A stretch of DNA of 41,514 bases from positions 1 through 41,514 of the forward strand of contig JAKSUA010000022.1 of assembly GCA_024409235.1 (NCBI GenBank), given 5' to 3'. The DNA comes from Bacteroidales bacterium (GTDB lineage: Bacteria > Bacteroidota > Bacteroidia > Bacteroidales > UBA1715). A program made the position numbers and the translations under genes. Every line of letters begins with the position of its first letter. Position 1 is the first letter of the stretch. This document shows positions 26,173 through 34,740 of this stretch, piece by piece. The notes under the pieces are model-generated. The model had not been told where the DNA came from. It saw nothing but the letters and a program-made list of their open reading frames with translations, and made no database searches.

Positions 26173-29094
26173 ATGAATCAGAATCCGGAACAGATTGCGC
26201 GTGATGTTATAGATGATTTGCTTCAACAGGCAGGTTGGGTTATTCAATCAAAAGCTAAGATTGATTTCTCGGCAGGTTTGGGTATTGCCGTACGCGAATA
26301 TCAAACGGATGCTGGGCCTGCTGATTATGTTCTCTTCATAAACAGAAAACCTGTTGGCATTATTGAAGCCAAACGAGAAGAGGAAGGGGTAAATCTTACA
26401 ACGGTAGAAGAACAGTCGCTTCGTTATGCAAATGCCAAACTAAAATATTTAAACAACGAGCCGTTGGTGTATGTATATGAAACAACGGGAACTGTTACTC
26501 GTTTTACCGATTATAGCGATCCGAAACCTCGAAGCCGTGCTGTGTTTGCTTTCCATAAACCTGAAACTATGGCAGAATGGATTCGCAACGGAAGAAGTCT
26601 CCGTAATAGATTGCAGGATTTTCCCGCATTGGATGAAACGGGCTTACGACCGGCACAGATTAAAGCGGTTGTAAATTTGGAAGAGTCGTTTAAAAATAAT
26701 CGTCCTCGTGCGTTGATTCAAATGGCAACAGGCGCAGGAAAAACATTTACGGCAATTACGTTTATTTATCGTTTACTGAAATTCGCAAAGGCAAAACGTA
26801 TATTATTCCTTGTCGATACACGAAATTTGGGCGAACAGGCAGAACAGGAATTTATGAATTTCCGCCCGAACGACGACAATCGTAAATTTACGGAATTGTA
26901 TAATGTTCAGCGCTTGAATTCAAGCTATATAGCAAACGATAGCCAAGTGTGCATTTCTACCATTCAGCGTTTGTATTCTGTTTTGAAAGGTGAGGAATTG
27001 GACGAAAGTGCAGAATCCGACAATCCAAATGAATCTACTTGGTTGCAACAAAAACTGAAGGAACAAAAAGCTGTTCCTGTGGAATATACGGCAAAGGTTC
27101 CAATTGAACAATTTGATTTTGTGGTAATAGATGAATGCCACCGAAGCATTTACAATCTTTGGAAACAAGTGCTTGATTACTTTGATGCTTTTTTGATAGG
27201 TCTTACAGCAACTCCAGATAAGCGAACATTCGGTTTCTTCAACGAAAATGTGGTGAGTGAATATACTTATGAGCAATCGGTGGTAGATGGAGTGAATGTG
27301 CCGTATGATGTTTATACTATAGAAACGGAAATATCTAAAAACGGAGGCTTGATTAAGGCAGGTTGGCATATTGATTATCGCGACAAGGCCACCCGCAAGA
27401 CTCGTTGGCAACAGGTTGACGAGGATACTGAATATAAAAAGAACGACCTGGATAAATCTGTGGTGAATCCAAGCCAAATTCGTACGGTAATCAGGCAATT
27501 CCGCAAGGCTTTGATGGAGGAAATATATCCGAACCGTTACGACGAAAACGGCCAGTACGAAGTTCCGAAGACATTGATTTTTGCAAAAACCGATAGCCAC
27601 GCCGACGATATTATCAATATTGTTCGTGAAGAATTCAACGAAAGCAACGATTTCTGTAAAAAGGTAACATATAAGATTGACGAAGATCCAAAATCTGTGT
27701 TGAACCGTTTCCGTAATCAGTATTATCCTCGTATTGCTGTTACTGTTGATATGATTGCAACAGGGACGGATGTTAAGGCTCTTGAGGTTTTGTTGTTTAT
27801 GCGCGATGTTCGCAGTGCGAATTATTTTGAGCAGATGAAAGGGCGTGGAACCAGAACTATAAATGGCGATACGTTGCAATTAGTGAGTAAAACCGCCTCG
27901 GTAAAAACACACTTTGTTATTGTTGACGCTGTTGGTGTAACGCAGACAAAGAAAACCGATAGCCGCCCGTTGGAACGTAAACCTACTGTTCCGTTGAAGG
28001 ATTTGCTGGGTGCTGTTACTATGGGTGTTGTGGAAGAAGATTTGTATGTTTCGTTAGCAAACAGATTGATTCGCCTAAATAAGGAAATAACGGAAAAGGA
28101 GCGCGAGAAAATAGAATTTCTTTCCAAAGGAAAGGGGTTGGGGCAAATGAGTGCGGAATTGTTGAATGCTTTCGATTTCGACAAGATAGAAGATGAGGCA
28201 CAGTTGGAATTGCGAAAAATTCCGAAAACGGAAATCACGCCTGCTATAGAAGAACAAATTCGTGCAAAGGCACAGGAAAAACTTGCCAATATTGCAAGCA
28301 GCACATTCAATGGCGAATTGAACGAATATATTGTTACTGTTCGCAACCTGCACGATCAGAAAATCGATACCGTGAACATCGATACTGTTGTGCGCAGTGG
28401 ATTTAATAGCTTTACGCAAGAGAAAGCAAAAGAAACTATTAAATCGTTTACGGAATATCTGGAGCAGCACAAAGACGAGATTATGGCATTGAGCATATTC
28501 TATAACCAACCATATAGACGCAGGGAACTTACCTTGCAAATGGCGCAAGAGTTGCTCGAGAAAATAAAACAAGACAAACCGTTGCTTGCACCTTCGTATG
28601 TGTGGGATGCCTATTGTGCGGTAGCTTCGATAAGCTCAAAAACAGTGGCTTCGACAGGCTCAAAAGCAGTGGCTTCGACAGGCTCTGCCACCGAAAAAGC
28701 GATGCCTGAGCCTGTCGAAGGCAGAGCCGATACCAAACGCAGCTCGAATAAAATACCGAAAAAGCCGATAAGTGAACTTACGGCCTTGGTTTCGTTGGTG
28801 CGCCACGCTTGCGGAATTGACAAAACATTGGCTGCGTTCGATAGTGTGATAGATAAGAACTTTAATGCATGGCTGTTCCGCCAACACACCGGTAACCGCA
28901 ACCGATTTACGCAGGAGCAAATTGACTGGCTACGTATGATTAAAGACCATATCATTAGCAGTTATCATCTTGACTTGGACGATTTGGACTACACGCCATT
29001 CGATGCACAAGGTGGGCGGGGTAAAATGTACCAGCTCTTTGGTAACGAAATGGAACAGATTATAAATGAGTTGAATGAAGTGTTGGTGGCGTAA
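26173..29094 (+). CDS. hsdR: Type I restriction endonuclease subunit R
   Basis: I chose ATG 26173 (MNQNPEQIARDVIDDLLQQ) over an upstream alternative start. The N-terminal PD-(D/E)XK nuclease shows GPADYVLF and IIEAKREEEG near residue 64. The translocase has Walker A ATGAGKT near 183, DECH near 319, GLTATPDK near 345 and motif VI MKGRGTRT. The C-terminal HsdM-binding region follows. Residues about 816-854 are an in-frame insertion made of the palindromic repeat described separately (VASTGS peptides, then PEPVEGR). The insertion lies in a linker, so activity may be kept. It is the first gene of the type I locus. Confidence 0.96.
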   Translation: MNQNPEQIARDVIDDLLQQAGWVIQSKAKIDFSAGLGIAVREYQTDAGPADYVLFINRKPVGIIEAKREEEGVNLTTVEEQSLRYANAKLKYLNNEPLVYVYETTGTVTRFTDYSDPKPRSRAVFAFHKPETMAEWIRNGRSLRNRLQDFPALDETGLRPAQIKAVVNLEESFKNNRPRALIQMATGAGKTFTAITFIYRLLKFAKAKRILFLVDTRNLGEQAEQEFMNFRPNDDNRKFTELYNVQRLNSSYIANDSQVCISTIQRLYSVLKGEELDESAESDNPNESTWLQQKLKEQKAVPVEYTAKVPIEQFDFVVIDECHRSIYNLWKQVLDYFDAFLIGLTATPDKRTFGFFNENVVSEYTYEQSVVDGVNVPYDVYTIETEISKNGGLIKAGWHIDYRDKATRKTRWQQVDEDTEYKKNDLDKSVVNPSQIRTVIRQFRKALMEEIYPNRYDENGQYEVPKTLIFAKTDSHADDIINIVREEFNESNDFCKKVTYKIDEDPKSVLNRFRNQYYPRIAVTVDMIATGTDVKALEVLLFMRDVRSANYFEQMKGRGTRTINGDTLQLVSKTASVKTHFVIVDAVGVTQTKKTDSRPLERKPTVPLKDLLGAVTMGVVEEDLYVSLANRLIRLNKEITEKEREKIEFLSKGKGLGQMSAELLNAFDFDKIEDEAQLELRKIPKTEITPAIEEQIRAKAQEKLANIASSTFNGELNEYIVTVRNLHDQKIDTVNIDTVVRSGFNSFTQEKAKETIKSFTEYLEQHKDEIMALSIFYNQPYRRRELTLQMAQELLEKIKQDKPLLAPSYVWDAYCAVASISSKTVASTGSKAVASTGSATEKAMPEPVEGRADTKRSSNKIPKKPISELTALVSLVRHACGIDKTLAAFDSVIDKNFNAWLFRQHTGNRNRFTQEQIDWLRMIKDHIISSYHLDLDDLDYTPFDAQGGRGKMYQLFGNEMEQIINELNEVLVA
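28625..28730. repeat. Palindromic repeat cluster inside hsdR
   Basis: The GGCTTCGACAGGCTC segment occurs twice (28647 and 28671), with a decayed third copy at 28625. The last copy is matched by GAGCCTGTCGAAG at 28708-28720, giving perfect 13-bp inverted arms around about 22 bases. It is translated in frame as VASTGS and EPVEGR peptides. Confidence 0.9.
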
Positions 29095-29096
29095 AA

Positions 29097-29265
29097 TGGT
29101 GGCTTCGACAGGCTCAGCCACCGAGAAAATGAGTTCAGCCACCGAAAAAGCGATGCCTGAGCTTGTCGAAGGCAGAGCGGTTGGTTTGACGAGTTCAGCC
29201 ACCGATACAACAAGTTTAACTATTGATAAAGCGATGCTTGAGCTTGTCGAAGGCAGAGCAAAGTA
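29097..29265. repeat. Palindromic repeat cluster between hsdR and the GIY-YIG gene
   Basis: It starts with TGGCTTCGACAGGCTCAGCC right after the hsdR stop. GCCACCGA blocks follow, with two inverted arms GAGCTTGTCGAAGGCAGAGC near 29160 and 29240. These make up almost the whole gap of 187 bases between the two genes, with no gene inside. Confidence 0.9.
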
Positions 29266-29281
29266 AAAGGAATAATTGAGA

Positions 29282-29695
29282 ATGAAAGGGTATATGTACA
29301 TATTGCTTTGTAATGATGGTAGCTACTATACCGGTAGCACCAATGATTTGGAGCGCCGTATGGCAGAGCATTTTTCTGGGAGTGGTGCGAACCATACGAA
29401 AAAGCATCCACCAGTAAAATTGCTTTATTATGAAGAATTTCAACGAATTGATGATGCTTTCTACAGAGAGAAACAAGTACAGGGCTGGAGTCGTAAAAAG
29501 AAAGAGGCACTGATAAACGGACAATGTGATATGTTGCCTGAATTGTCTAAATGCTATGGACAAAAGGAAATGGTGGCTTCGACAGGCTCAGCCACCGAGA
29601 ATACAGGCTCAGCCACCGAAAGTACAGGCTCAGCCACCAATGTAGCGATGCCTGAGCTTGTCGAAGGCAGAGCGGAGTATAAGAATGAAAAATGA
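29282..29695 (+). CDS. GIY-YIG family endonuclease with a repeat-derived tail
   Basis: The first 93 or so residues are a complete UvrC/YhbQ-like GIY-YIG domain: YMYILLCNDGSYYTGSTND, then RRMAEH, YYEEF and REKQVQGWSRKKKEALI. The last 45 or so residues (VASTGSATEN, TGSATES, MPELVEGRAE) are translated palindromic repeat and do not belong to the family, so the original stop was lost. I chose ATG 29282 over a TTG six bases upstream. The end overlaps the first codons of hsdS. Such genes often travel with mobile elements; a role in the type I system is doubtful. Confidence 0.9.
   Translation: MKGYMYILLCNDGSYYTGSTNDLERRMAEHFSGSGANHTKKHPPVKLLYYEEFQRIDDAFYREKQVQGWSRKKKEALINGQCDMLPELSKCYGQKEMVASTGSATENTGSATESTGSATNVAMPELVEGRAEYKNEK
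29568..29673. repeat. Palindromic repeat cluster in the GIY-YIG 3' end
   Basis: GGCTTCGACAGGCTCAGCC is followed by three CAGGCTCAGCCACCGA-type blocks and the inverted arm CTGAGCTTGTCGAAGGCAG near 29652-29670. The cluster runs up to just before the hsdS start. Confidence 0.9.
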
Positions 29696-30869
29696 AATTA
29701 TGCATAGTTCTTACCCAACATACAAACTCGGAGAAGTCGCAGAAGTGATTTTAGGGCAATCGCCAGATTCAAAATCGTATAATACGTCTCACGATGGTTT
29801 GCCTTTTTTTCAAGGGAAAAGTGAATTTACGGAATGGCATCCGATTCCTAATAAATGGTGCACAGAACCCAAAAAGATCGCTGAGCCATTAGATATATTA
29901 TTGTCTGTTCGTGCGCCTGTAGGGCCAACAAATGTTGCAAAGGAAAGATGTTGTATTGGTCGTGGTTTGGCGGCTATTCGTTATCCTGATTGCTACAAAT
30001 ATGTTTTGTACTATTTGCGTAGTGTGAGTAAATTCTTGGAATCAAAAGCAACAGGAACAACATTTGCTGCAATATCTGGTGATGTCATTAAAAACCTCCC
30101 CATCCCTCTTCCCCCTCTTCCTACCCAGCGCGCCATAGTTACCCGCATAGAAACCCTCTTTGCCGAGTTGGACAAAGGCGTGGAAAAACTGAAAACCGCA
30201 CAGCAACAACTGAAAGTCTATCGACAGGCCGTGCTGAATGATGCCTATGATGGCAATTTGACGATAGAATGGAGAAAAAATAATCATATTGATAACAATA
30301 CTTGGAAAGAGGTAACTTTTGCAGAAATTGCGGAAATCAAATGTAATCTTGTTGATGTTAATGATTATGGAGATTTTCCGCATATAGCACCAGATAATAT
30401 AGAAAAAGAGTCTGGCAGATTACTTGAATATCACACTGTTGCAGAAGATGGTGTGATAAGTGGCAAGCATAGATTTTTTTCAGGGCAAATATTATACTCA
30501 AAAATAAGACCAAATTTATCTAAGGTGGTAATTGCGGATTTTGATGGATTATGTAGTGCTGATATGTATCCAATTGAAGCAAAGGAAAATACTAAGTTTT
30601 TATTTTATCAAATGCTTTCAAGTAAATTTGTAGACTATGCTTCTAATTCAGGGTCGCGCACCGTGCTCCCAAAAATCAATCAGAAAAGTCTATCTATTAT
30701 TCCGATGAAAGTATGTACTCTTCCTGAACAGCAGCGCATAGTTCAAGAAATCGAAACCCGATTATCGCAGGCTGAGCTTGTCGAAGCCAGCATCGAACAA
30801 TCGTTGCAACAAGCCGAGGCATTACGGCAGAGCATTCTGAAAAAGGCGTTTAGCGGGGAGTTGGTGTAA
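29685..30869 (+). CDS. hsdS: Type I restriction specificity subunit S
   Basis: Two target-recognition domains are visible. The first runs from YKLGEVAEVILGQSP to GDVIKNLPIPLPPL, and the second from VTFAEIAEIKCNLVD to IIPMKVCTLPEQQ. Each is followed by a helical spacer (RIETLFAELDKGVEKLK and RIVQEIETRLSQAELVEAS), the normal HsdS plan at about 395 residues. AELVEAS near the end contains another copy of the palindromic repeat core (TGAGCTTGTCGAAG). Either ATG 29685 or ATG 29700 could start translation. It sets the DNA sequence recognised by the R2M2S enzyme. Confidence 0.95.
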   Translation: MKNEIMHSSYPTYKLGEVAEVILGQSPDSKSYNTSHDGLPFFQGKSEFTEWHPIPNKWCTEPKKIAEPLDILLSVRAPVGPTNVAKERCCIGRGLAAIRYPDCYKYVLYYLRSVSKFLESKATGTTFAAISGDVIKNLPIPLPPLPTQRAIVTRIETLFAELDKGVEKLKTAQQQLKVYRQAVLNDAYDGNLTIEWRKNNHIDNNTWKEVTFAEIAEIKCNLVDVNDYGDFPHIAPDNIEKESGRLLEYHTVAEDGVISGKHRFFSGQILYSKIRPNLSKVVIADFDGLCSADMYPIEAKENTKFLFYQMLSSKFVDYASNSGSRTVLPKINQKSLSIIPMKVCTLPEQQRIVQEIETRLSQAELVEASIEQSLQQAEALRQSILKKAFSGELV

Positions 30870-30873
30870 TGAA

Positions 30874-30926
30874 TTTATAAGCTGTTTGGCTTATAAATAC
30901 AGTTTATAAGTTATTTGGCTTATAAA
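30874..30926. repeat. Two tandem palindromes of TTTATAAG/CTTATAAA
   Basis: TTTATAAG and CTTATAAA pair perfectly across eight bases at 30874-30897 and again at 30903-30926, 29 bases apart, with the spacer nearly the same in both. They stand just after the hsdS stop with no T run, so they look more like an operator than a terminator. The rest of 30927-31119 is AT-rich without a gene. Confidence 0.7.
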
Positions 30927-31119
30927 TTGTTAAGTACAAATATATGACGGTGAAAACAAAACCAAGGCAATTCTTTCTTTATGATGATGTTTGTGAAATC
31001 GTTATTTTATGCATAATATGATGCATAAATGAAAAGTATATATTCTATGATACATAAACAAAAATATGACACATATAATGTATATAATAAAATATGAGTT
31101 AAGTTATTCATATTTTATA

Positions 31120-31127
31120 TATCTTTG
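31120..31127 (+). promoter_or_regulatory. Promoter element before the SatD-like gene
   Basis: TATCTTTG matches TAnnTTTG, 20 bases before the ATG. No clear upstream TTTG is seen. It implies that the second half of the locus has its own promoter. Confidence 0.4.
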
Positions 31128-31147
31128 CAATTTCAAACGCTATAAAT

Positions 31148-31870
31148 ATGGAAAATAAGAAAGTGGCTGTTATCACTGGCGATTTAGTCAATTCACGCCA
31201 AATTTCTATCGAAAACCGAAAAGAAATCTACGCGTACATGAAATGGTGTTATTCTCACTTTGTCATTCAGCGAGATTGCCTTACTGATTTCAAATTAGAG
31301 TTTTTCAGAGGCGACAGTTTCCAGTTGCTGGTGGAAGATCCTGAAATGGCTCTGCGAGTGGCATTGTTTCTGCGTGCAAGATTGCGTGCTGCCTATGGAA
31401 GAAAGAATCTGCAGGAAGAACCATCGTTGTCAAAATATATGCAGAAGAGCGGCAACAAGAAACTATGGGATGCACGAATGTCCATAGGTATTGGTGACAT
31501 GGAATATCGTTCAAAGTCAGTCATAACTTCCGATGGTGAAGCCTTCGTTTTGTCAGGGCACGAGCTGGACAAAATGAAATCAAATGAACGTCTGACCATA
31601 AAAATGCAAGGTGTTGACGAGTATTCGTTAATGCAGTCGCAATTCAACACACTGCTTCGCATGGGTGACGCATTGGTACAGGGATGGACGGAAGCCCAGT
31701 CACAATTGGCGGCAGAATGTCTTTTGTATCCTAATAAGACACAGCAAGCATTGGAAAAGGAATATGGAATTCCCCAAACTACCATAAGCCGACGAAAATC
31801 AGGAGGACACATTGATGAAATATTGAGCTTGTGTGATTATTTTGAAAAATTAATACCGACATTGCTATGA
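31148..31870 (+). CDS. SatD-family protein, possible regulator
   Basis: The 240-residue protein begins AVITGDLVNSRQI and has RGDSFQLLVEDP near 57 and RMSIGIGDMEYRS near 115, the pattern of the SatD family. The C-terminus carries a helix-turn-helix (ALEKEYGIPQTTISRRKSGG near 200). It overlaps the DUF3307 gene by four bases, a pairing commonly seen for this family. The function is not established; the HTH suggests DNA binding, and the N-terminal half recalls nucleotide-cyclase-like folds. Its position inside a type I locus is unusual. Confidence 0.85.
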   Translation: MENKKVAVITGDLVNSRQISIENRKEIYAYMKWCYSHFVIQRDCLTDFKLEFFRGDSFQLLVEDPEMALRVALFLRARLRAAYGRKNLQEEPSLSKYMQKSGNKKLWDARMSIGIGDMEYRSKSVITSDGEAFVLSGHELDKMKSNERLTIKMQGVDEYSLMQSQFNTLLRMGDALVQGWTEAQSQLAAECLLYPNKTQQALEKEYGIPQTTISRRKSGGHIDEILSLCDYFEKLIPTLL

Positions 31871-32586
31871 ATATAATACTTGTCATTACTGTCTTTTTGC
31901 TCGTTCATGTTTTGTTTGATTTTTATTTTCAACCGTCTGAATGGGTGGGTTCAAAAACAACCGAAGGCTTTAAGTCGAAATATTTGTATTTGCACTGCCT
32001 TATCTATGCCATGGCTGTCTCAACCACCGTTTTCTTTTTGACACACCTATGTTGGCTGACTATAGTTTCATTTTGGGGAGCCGGCATTTCTCATTTGGTA
32101 ATAGATGGCTTAAAAAAGAAATATAAAGATAGTACGGCTTATTTCTTTATAGACCAGTTCTTTCATATACTTGTATTAGGACTTATTGTGTGGCAGGTTT
32201 GCATGAAACAGGCTATTGAAATTGACAGGAAGTGGTTAATTGTTCTAATATATGCATTGGGCTACCTGATTGTTCTAAAGCCGTTTGGTATTGCTACAAA
32301 AAACATAATGGACAATTTTGATTTCAACCCTTCGGAAAAAGGACTTAAAGATGGCGGATCGTGGATTGGTTATATTGAACGTTTTCTGATATTAACTTTT
32401 GTTCTGATGTCCTACTATGAGGGTATAGGCTTCTTATTGGCTGCTAAATCAATATTCAGATTTGGAGAACTGAAAAATGAAACAGAGATAAAACGGACTG
32501 AATATATATTGATAGGAACCCTTTTGAGTTTCGCGTTAGCCGTTTGTGCAGGAATGTTAATGAAAGTGACGCTGAATTATTTATAA
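31867..32586 (+). CDS. DUF3307 integral membrane protein
   Basis: The 239-residue protein has about six predicted membrane helices, for example residues 2-20, 40-60 and 90-110. It has the conserved start LLVHVLFDFYFQPSEWVGSK and ISHLVIDGLKKKY near 78 typical of DUF3307. It is translationally coupled to the SatD-like gene and ends 3 bases before hsdM. Its role is unknown. A SatD-DUF3307 pair often occurs alone in genomes, so it may be an independent cassette here. Confidence 0.9.
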   Translation: MNIILVITVFLLVHVLFDFYFQPSEWVGSKTTEGFKSKYLYLHCLIYAMAVSTTVFFLTHLCWLTIVSFWGAGISHLVIDGLKKKYKDSTAYFFIDQFFHILVLGLIVWQVCMKQAIEIDRKWLIVLIYALGYLIVLKPFGIATKNIMDNFDFNPSEKGLKDGGSWIGYIERFLILTFVLMSYYEGIGFLLAAKSIFRFGELKNETEIKRTEYILIGTLLSFALAVCAGMLMKVTLNYL

Positions 32587-32589
32587 GCA

Positions 32590-34104
32590 ATGACAGAATC
32601 AACAATAATCTCGAAAATATGGAACATGGCCCACGTGCTTCGCGACGATGGTGTGAGTTATGGTGATTATTTGGAGCAAATCACCTATCTGCTTTTCTTG
32701 AAAATGGCAGACGAGATGAACAAACCGCCATACAACAAAGGTTTGAAGTTCCCACGAGTAAAGGATGCCGAAGGTAAGGAACTTCCAGATGGTGAAATGT
32801 GCGATTGGGAAACACTTACAAGCAAACGTGGAGCGGAATTGGAGGCATACTATGTCCAGATGCTTCGCAGTTTGGCTACCGAGAAAGGTATGCTTGGACA
32901 AATCTACACCAAGAGCCAGAACAAGATTCAGGATCCGGCGAAATTGCTTCGCGTAATCGAAATGATAAATAAGGAAAATTGGTCGCTGATGGGCTCCGAT
33001 GTCAAAGGTAAAATCTACGAAGGCTTGTTGGAGAAAAATGCTGAAGATACCAAGAGTGGGGCAGGTCAGTATTTTACACCTCGTGCTTTGATAAAGGCGA
33101 TGGTGGAATGCGTTCGTCCTAAGCCACAGAAAACAATTATCGACCCGGCTTGTGGAACCGGTGGTTTCTTTCTTGCGTCGTACGATTATCTTGCAGGGCA
33201 ATCATTAAACAAAGACGAAAAACAGTTCCTGAAGAAGAAAACCTTCTTCGGAAACGAAATTGTTGCAAATACCCGTCGTCTGTGCTTGATGAACTTGTAT
33301 TTGCACAACATAGGCGAATTGGACAGCGAAGATTTTATTTCTCCAAACGATGCCTTGGTGGCAGACAATGGCAATCGTTACGATTATGTGCTAACAAATC
33401 CACCGTTTGGAAAGAAAAGTAGCATAACAATTACCAACGAAGATGGAGAAATAGAAAAAGAAGATTTGAGTTATAACCGTCAGGATTTTTGGGAGACAAC
33501 TTCCAACAAACAGTTGAATTTCTTGCAACATATCAAAACCTTGATGAAAATCAATGGACAAGCTGCAGTTGTATTGCCTGATAATGTGTTGTTCGAAGGT
33601 GGAGCGGGCGAGGAGATTCGCAAACAACTTATGAAAACCACAGAGTTACACACAATTTTGCGATTGCCTACAGGAATTTTCTATGCAAATGGCGTGAAGG
33701 CAAATGTGTTGTTTTTCGATAATAAACCAGCAAGCAAGGAAGTGCAGACCAAGGATATTTGGATTTACGATTACCGTACCAATATTCATCATACTCTAAA
33801 GAAATCGCCGTTGGCATTTGAGGATTTGGCAGATTTCATAAAATGCTATAATCCAGAGAATAGACATGTACGTACCGAGACTTGGAGCGAAGAAAATCCA
33901 GAAGGCCGTTGGCGTAAGTTTACCTACGATGAGGTAATAGCGCGCGACAAAACTAACCTGGATATATTCTGGTTAAAAGACAAAAGCCTAACAGATTTGG
34001 ATAATCTTCCAGATCCCGATGAAATAGCCGAGGATATAATCGCTAACTTAGAAGAAGGAGTAGGAAGTTTTAAAAAGGTATTGGAGTTGTTGAAAGGAGA
34101 GTAA
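32590..34104 (+). CDS. hsdM: Type I DNA methyltransferase subunit M
   Basis: The N-terminal helical HsdM domain (IWNMAHVLRDDGVSYGDYLEQ, FLKMADEM) is followed by the gamma-class N6-adenine methyltransferase core. GQYFTPRALIKAMV is near 158, the SAM motif DPACGTGGFFL near 186 and the catalytic NPPFG near 271. The length of 504 residues is standard and there are no disruptions. It modifies the site chosen by HsdS and is needed for restriction by HsdR. It is separated from hsdS by 1.7 kb holding the SatD-DUF3307 pair. Confidence 0.97.
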   Translation: MTESTIISKIWNMAHVLRDDGVSYGDYLEQITYLLFLKMADEMNKPPYNKGLKFPRVKDAEGKELPDGEMCDWETLTSKRGAELEAYYVQMLRSLATEKGMLGQIYTKSQNKIQDPAKLLRVIEMINKENWSLMGSDVKGKIYEGLLEKNAEDTKSGAGQYFTPRALIKAMVECVRPKPQKTIIDPACGTGGFFLASYDYLAGQSLNKDEKQFLKKKTFFGNEIVANTRRLCLMNLYLHNIGELDSEDFISPNDALVADNGNRYDYVLTNPPFGKKSSITITNEDGEIEKEDLSYNRQDFWETTSNKQLNFLQHIKTLMKINGQAAVVLPDNVLFEGGAGEEIRKQLMKTTELHTILRLPTGIFYANGVKANVLFFDNKPASKEVQTKDIWIYDYRTNIHHTLKKSPLAFEDLADFIKCYNPENRHVRTETWSEENPEGRWRKFTYDEVIARDKTNLDIFWLKDKSLTDLDNLPDPDEIAEDIIANLEEGVGSFKKVLELLKGE

Positions 34105-34124
34105 ACGAATGGCAACTAATAAAA

Positions 34125-34157
34125 AAAGTACAATCTGTTTTTACAGATTGTACTTTT
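34125..34157. terminator. Bidirectional terminator between hsdM and the convergent gene
   Basis: AAAGTACAATCTGT and ACAGATTGTACTTT form a perfect 14-bp stem with a TTTT loop, flanked by A and T runs. It separates two convergent genes. Confidence 0.85.
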
Positions 34158-34177
34158 CATTATGTGTAATTACAGTC

Positions 34178-34561
34178 TTATTTTTTTCCGAATAGGCTGC
34201 CGATTGTGCCAAGAAGGTCAGATTTTCCTCCGCCTAAAATAGAAGCTGCAGCAGAAATTGCGCTTGCTTTGTCTCCGCCAAGAGCATTTACTATATCCGA
34301 GATAGATTTTACGTTCAATGCAGCTTGTTTTTCTGTAGAATCAGAACTTGATTTGTATTTTGTGTATAACGACAAAAGTTCTGTTGCTATCATGGCGTAG
34401 TTAGTTTCTGATGATTTGCTTTTGGCAGTTGTACCAGAAAAACTTTTAATTGCCTGTTGTGCAATGTCGGTAAGAGCATTTTGCGATAAAGAACCATTGT
34501 CTGCAGTTTTTGTTGCTGTAAGCACAGTATTCCAAATACTTGATAAATCTAAATTTGCCAT
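34178..34561 (-). CDS. Small hypothetical protein (127 aa), glycine-rich C-terminus
   Basis: I do not recognise it with confidence. It begins MANLDLSSIWNTVLTATKTADN and has a Ser/Lys/Thr-rich middle. It ends VNALGGDKASAISAAASILGGGKSDLLGTIGSLFGKK, an amphipathic and glycine-rich tail that distantly recalls DUF937/YidB-type proteins. No signal peptide is present. It is a single gene, convergent with hsdM and divergent from the membrane protein at 34741. Codon use looks like that of a real, expressed gene. Confidence 0.7.
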   Translation of the reverse strand: MANLDLSSIWNTVLTATKTADNGSLSQNALTDIAQQAIKSFSGTTAKSKSSETNYAMIATELLSLYTKYKSSSDSTEKQAALNVKSISDIVNALGGDKASAISAAASILGGGKSDLLGTIGSLFGKK

Positions 34562-34682
34562 AATTTTAAAAGTTAAAAATTCTTATGCAATATATGAATT
34601 TTTCCGCAATTCTGTAGTCAAAAAGTCTTTTTTCGGAATAGTTTTTTTGTTGATATGTAGTTTAAAATAAAATAGTTGGTTG

Positions 34683-34715
34683 TTGTGGTAATGTGTTATG
34701 GTATAATTATATTTG
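34683..34715 (+). promoter_or_regulatory. Promoter of the 262-aa membrane protein gene
   Basis: TTG at 34683-34685 and TATATTTG at 34708-34715, 22 bases apart, fit the Bacteroidota consensus. The leader is about 20 bases. Confidence 0.5.
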
Positions 34716-34740
34716 ACGAGTTTAACTAAAATAAAATATT

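Noticed and set aside
26920..27879. Long antisense ORF (319 codons) within hsdR
   Set aside because: It mirrors a well-supported hsdR reading frame, has cysteine- and histidine-rich shadow composition, and shows no domain.
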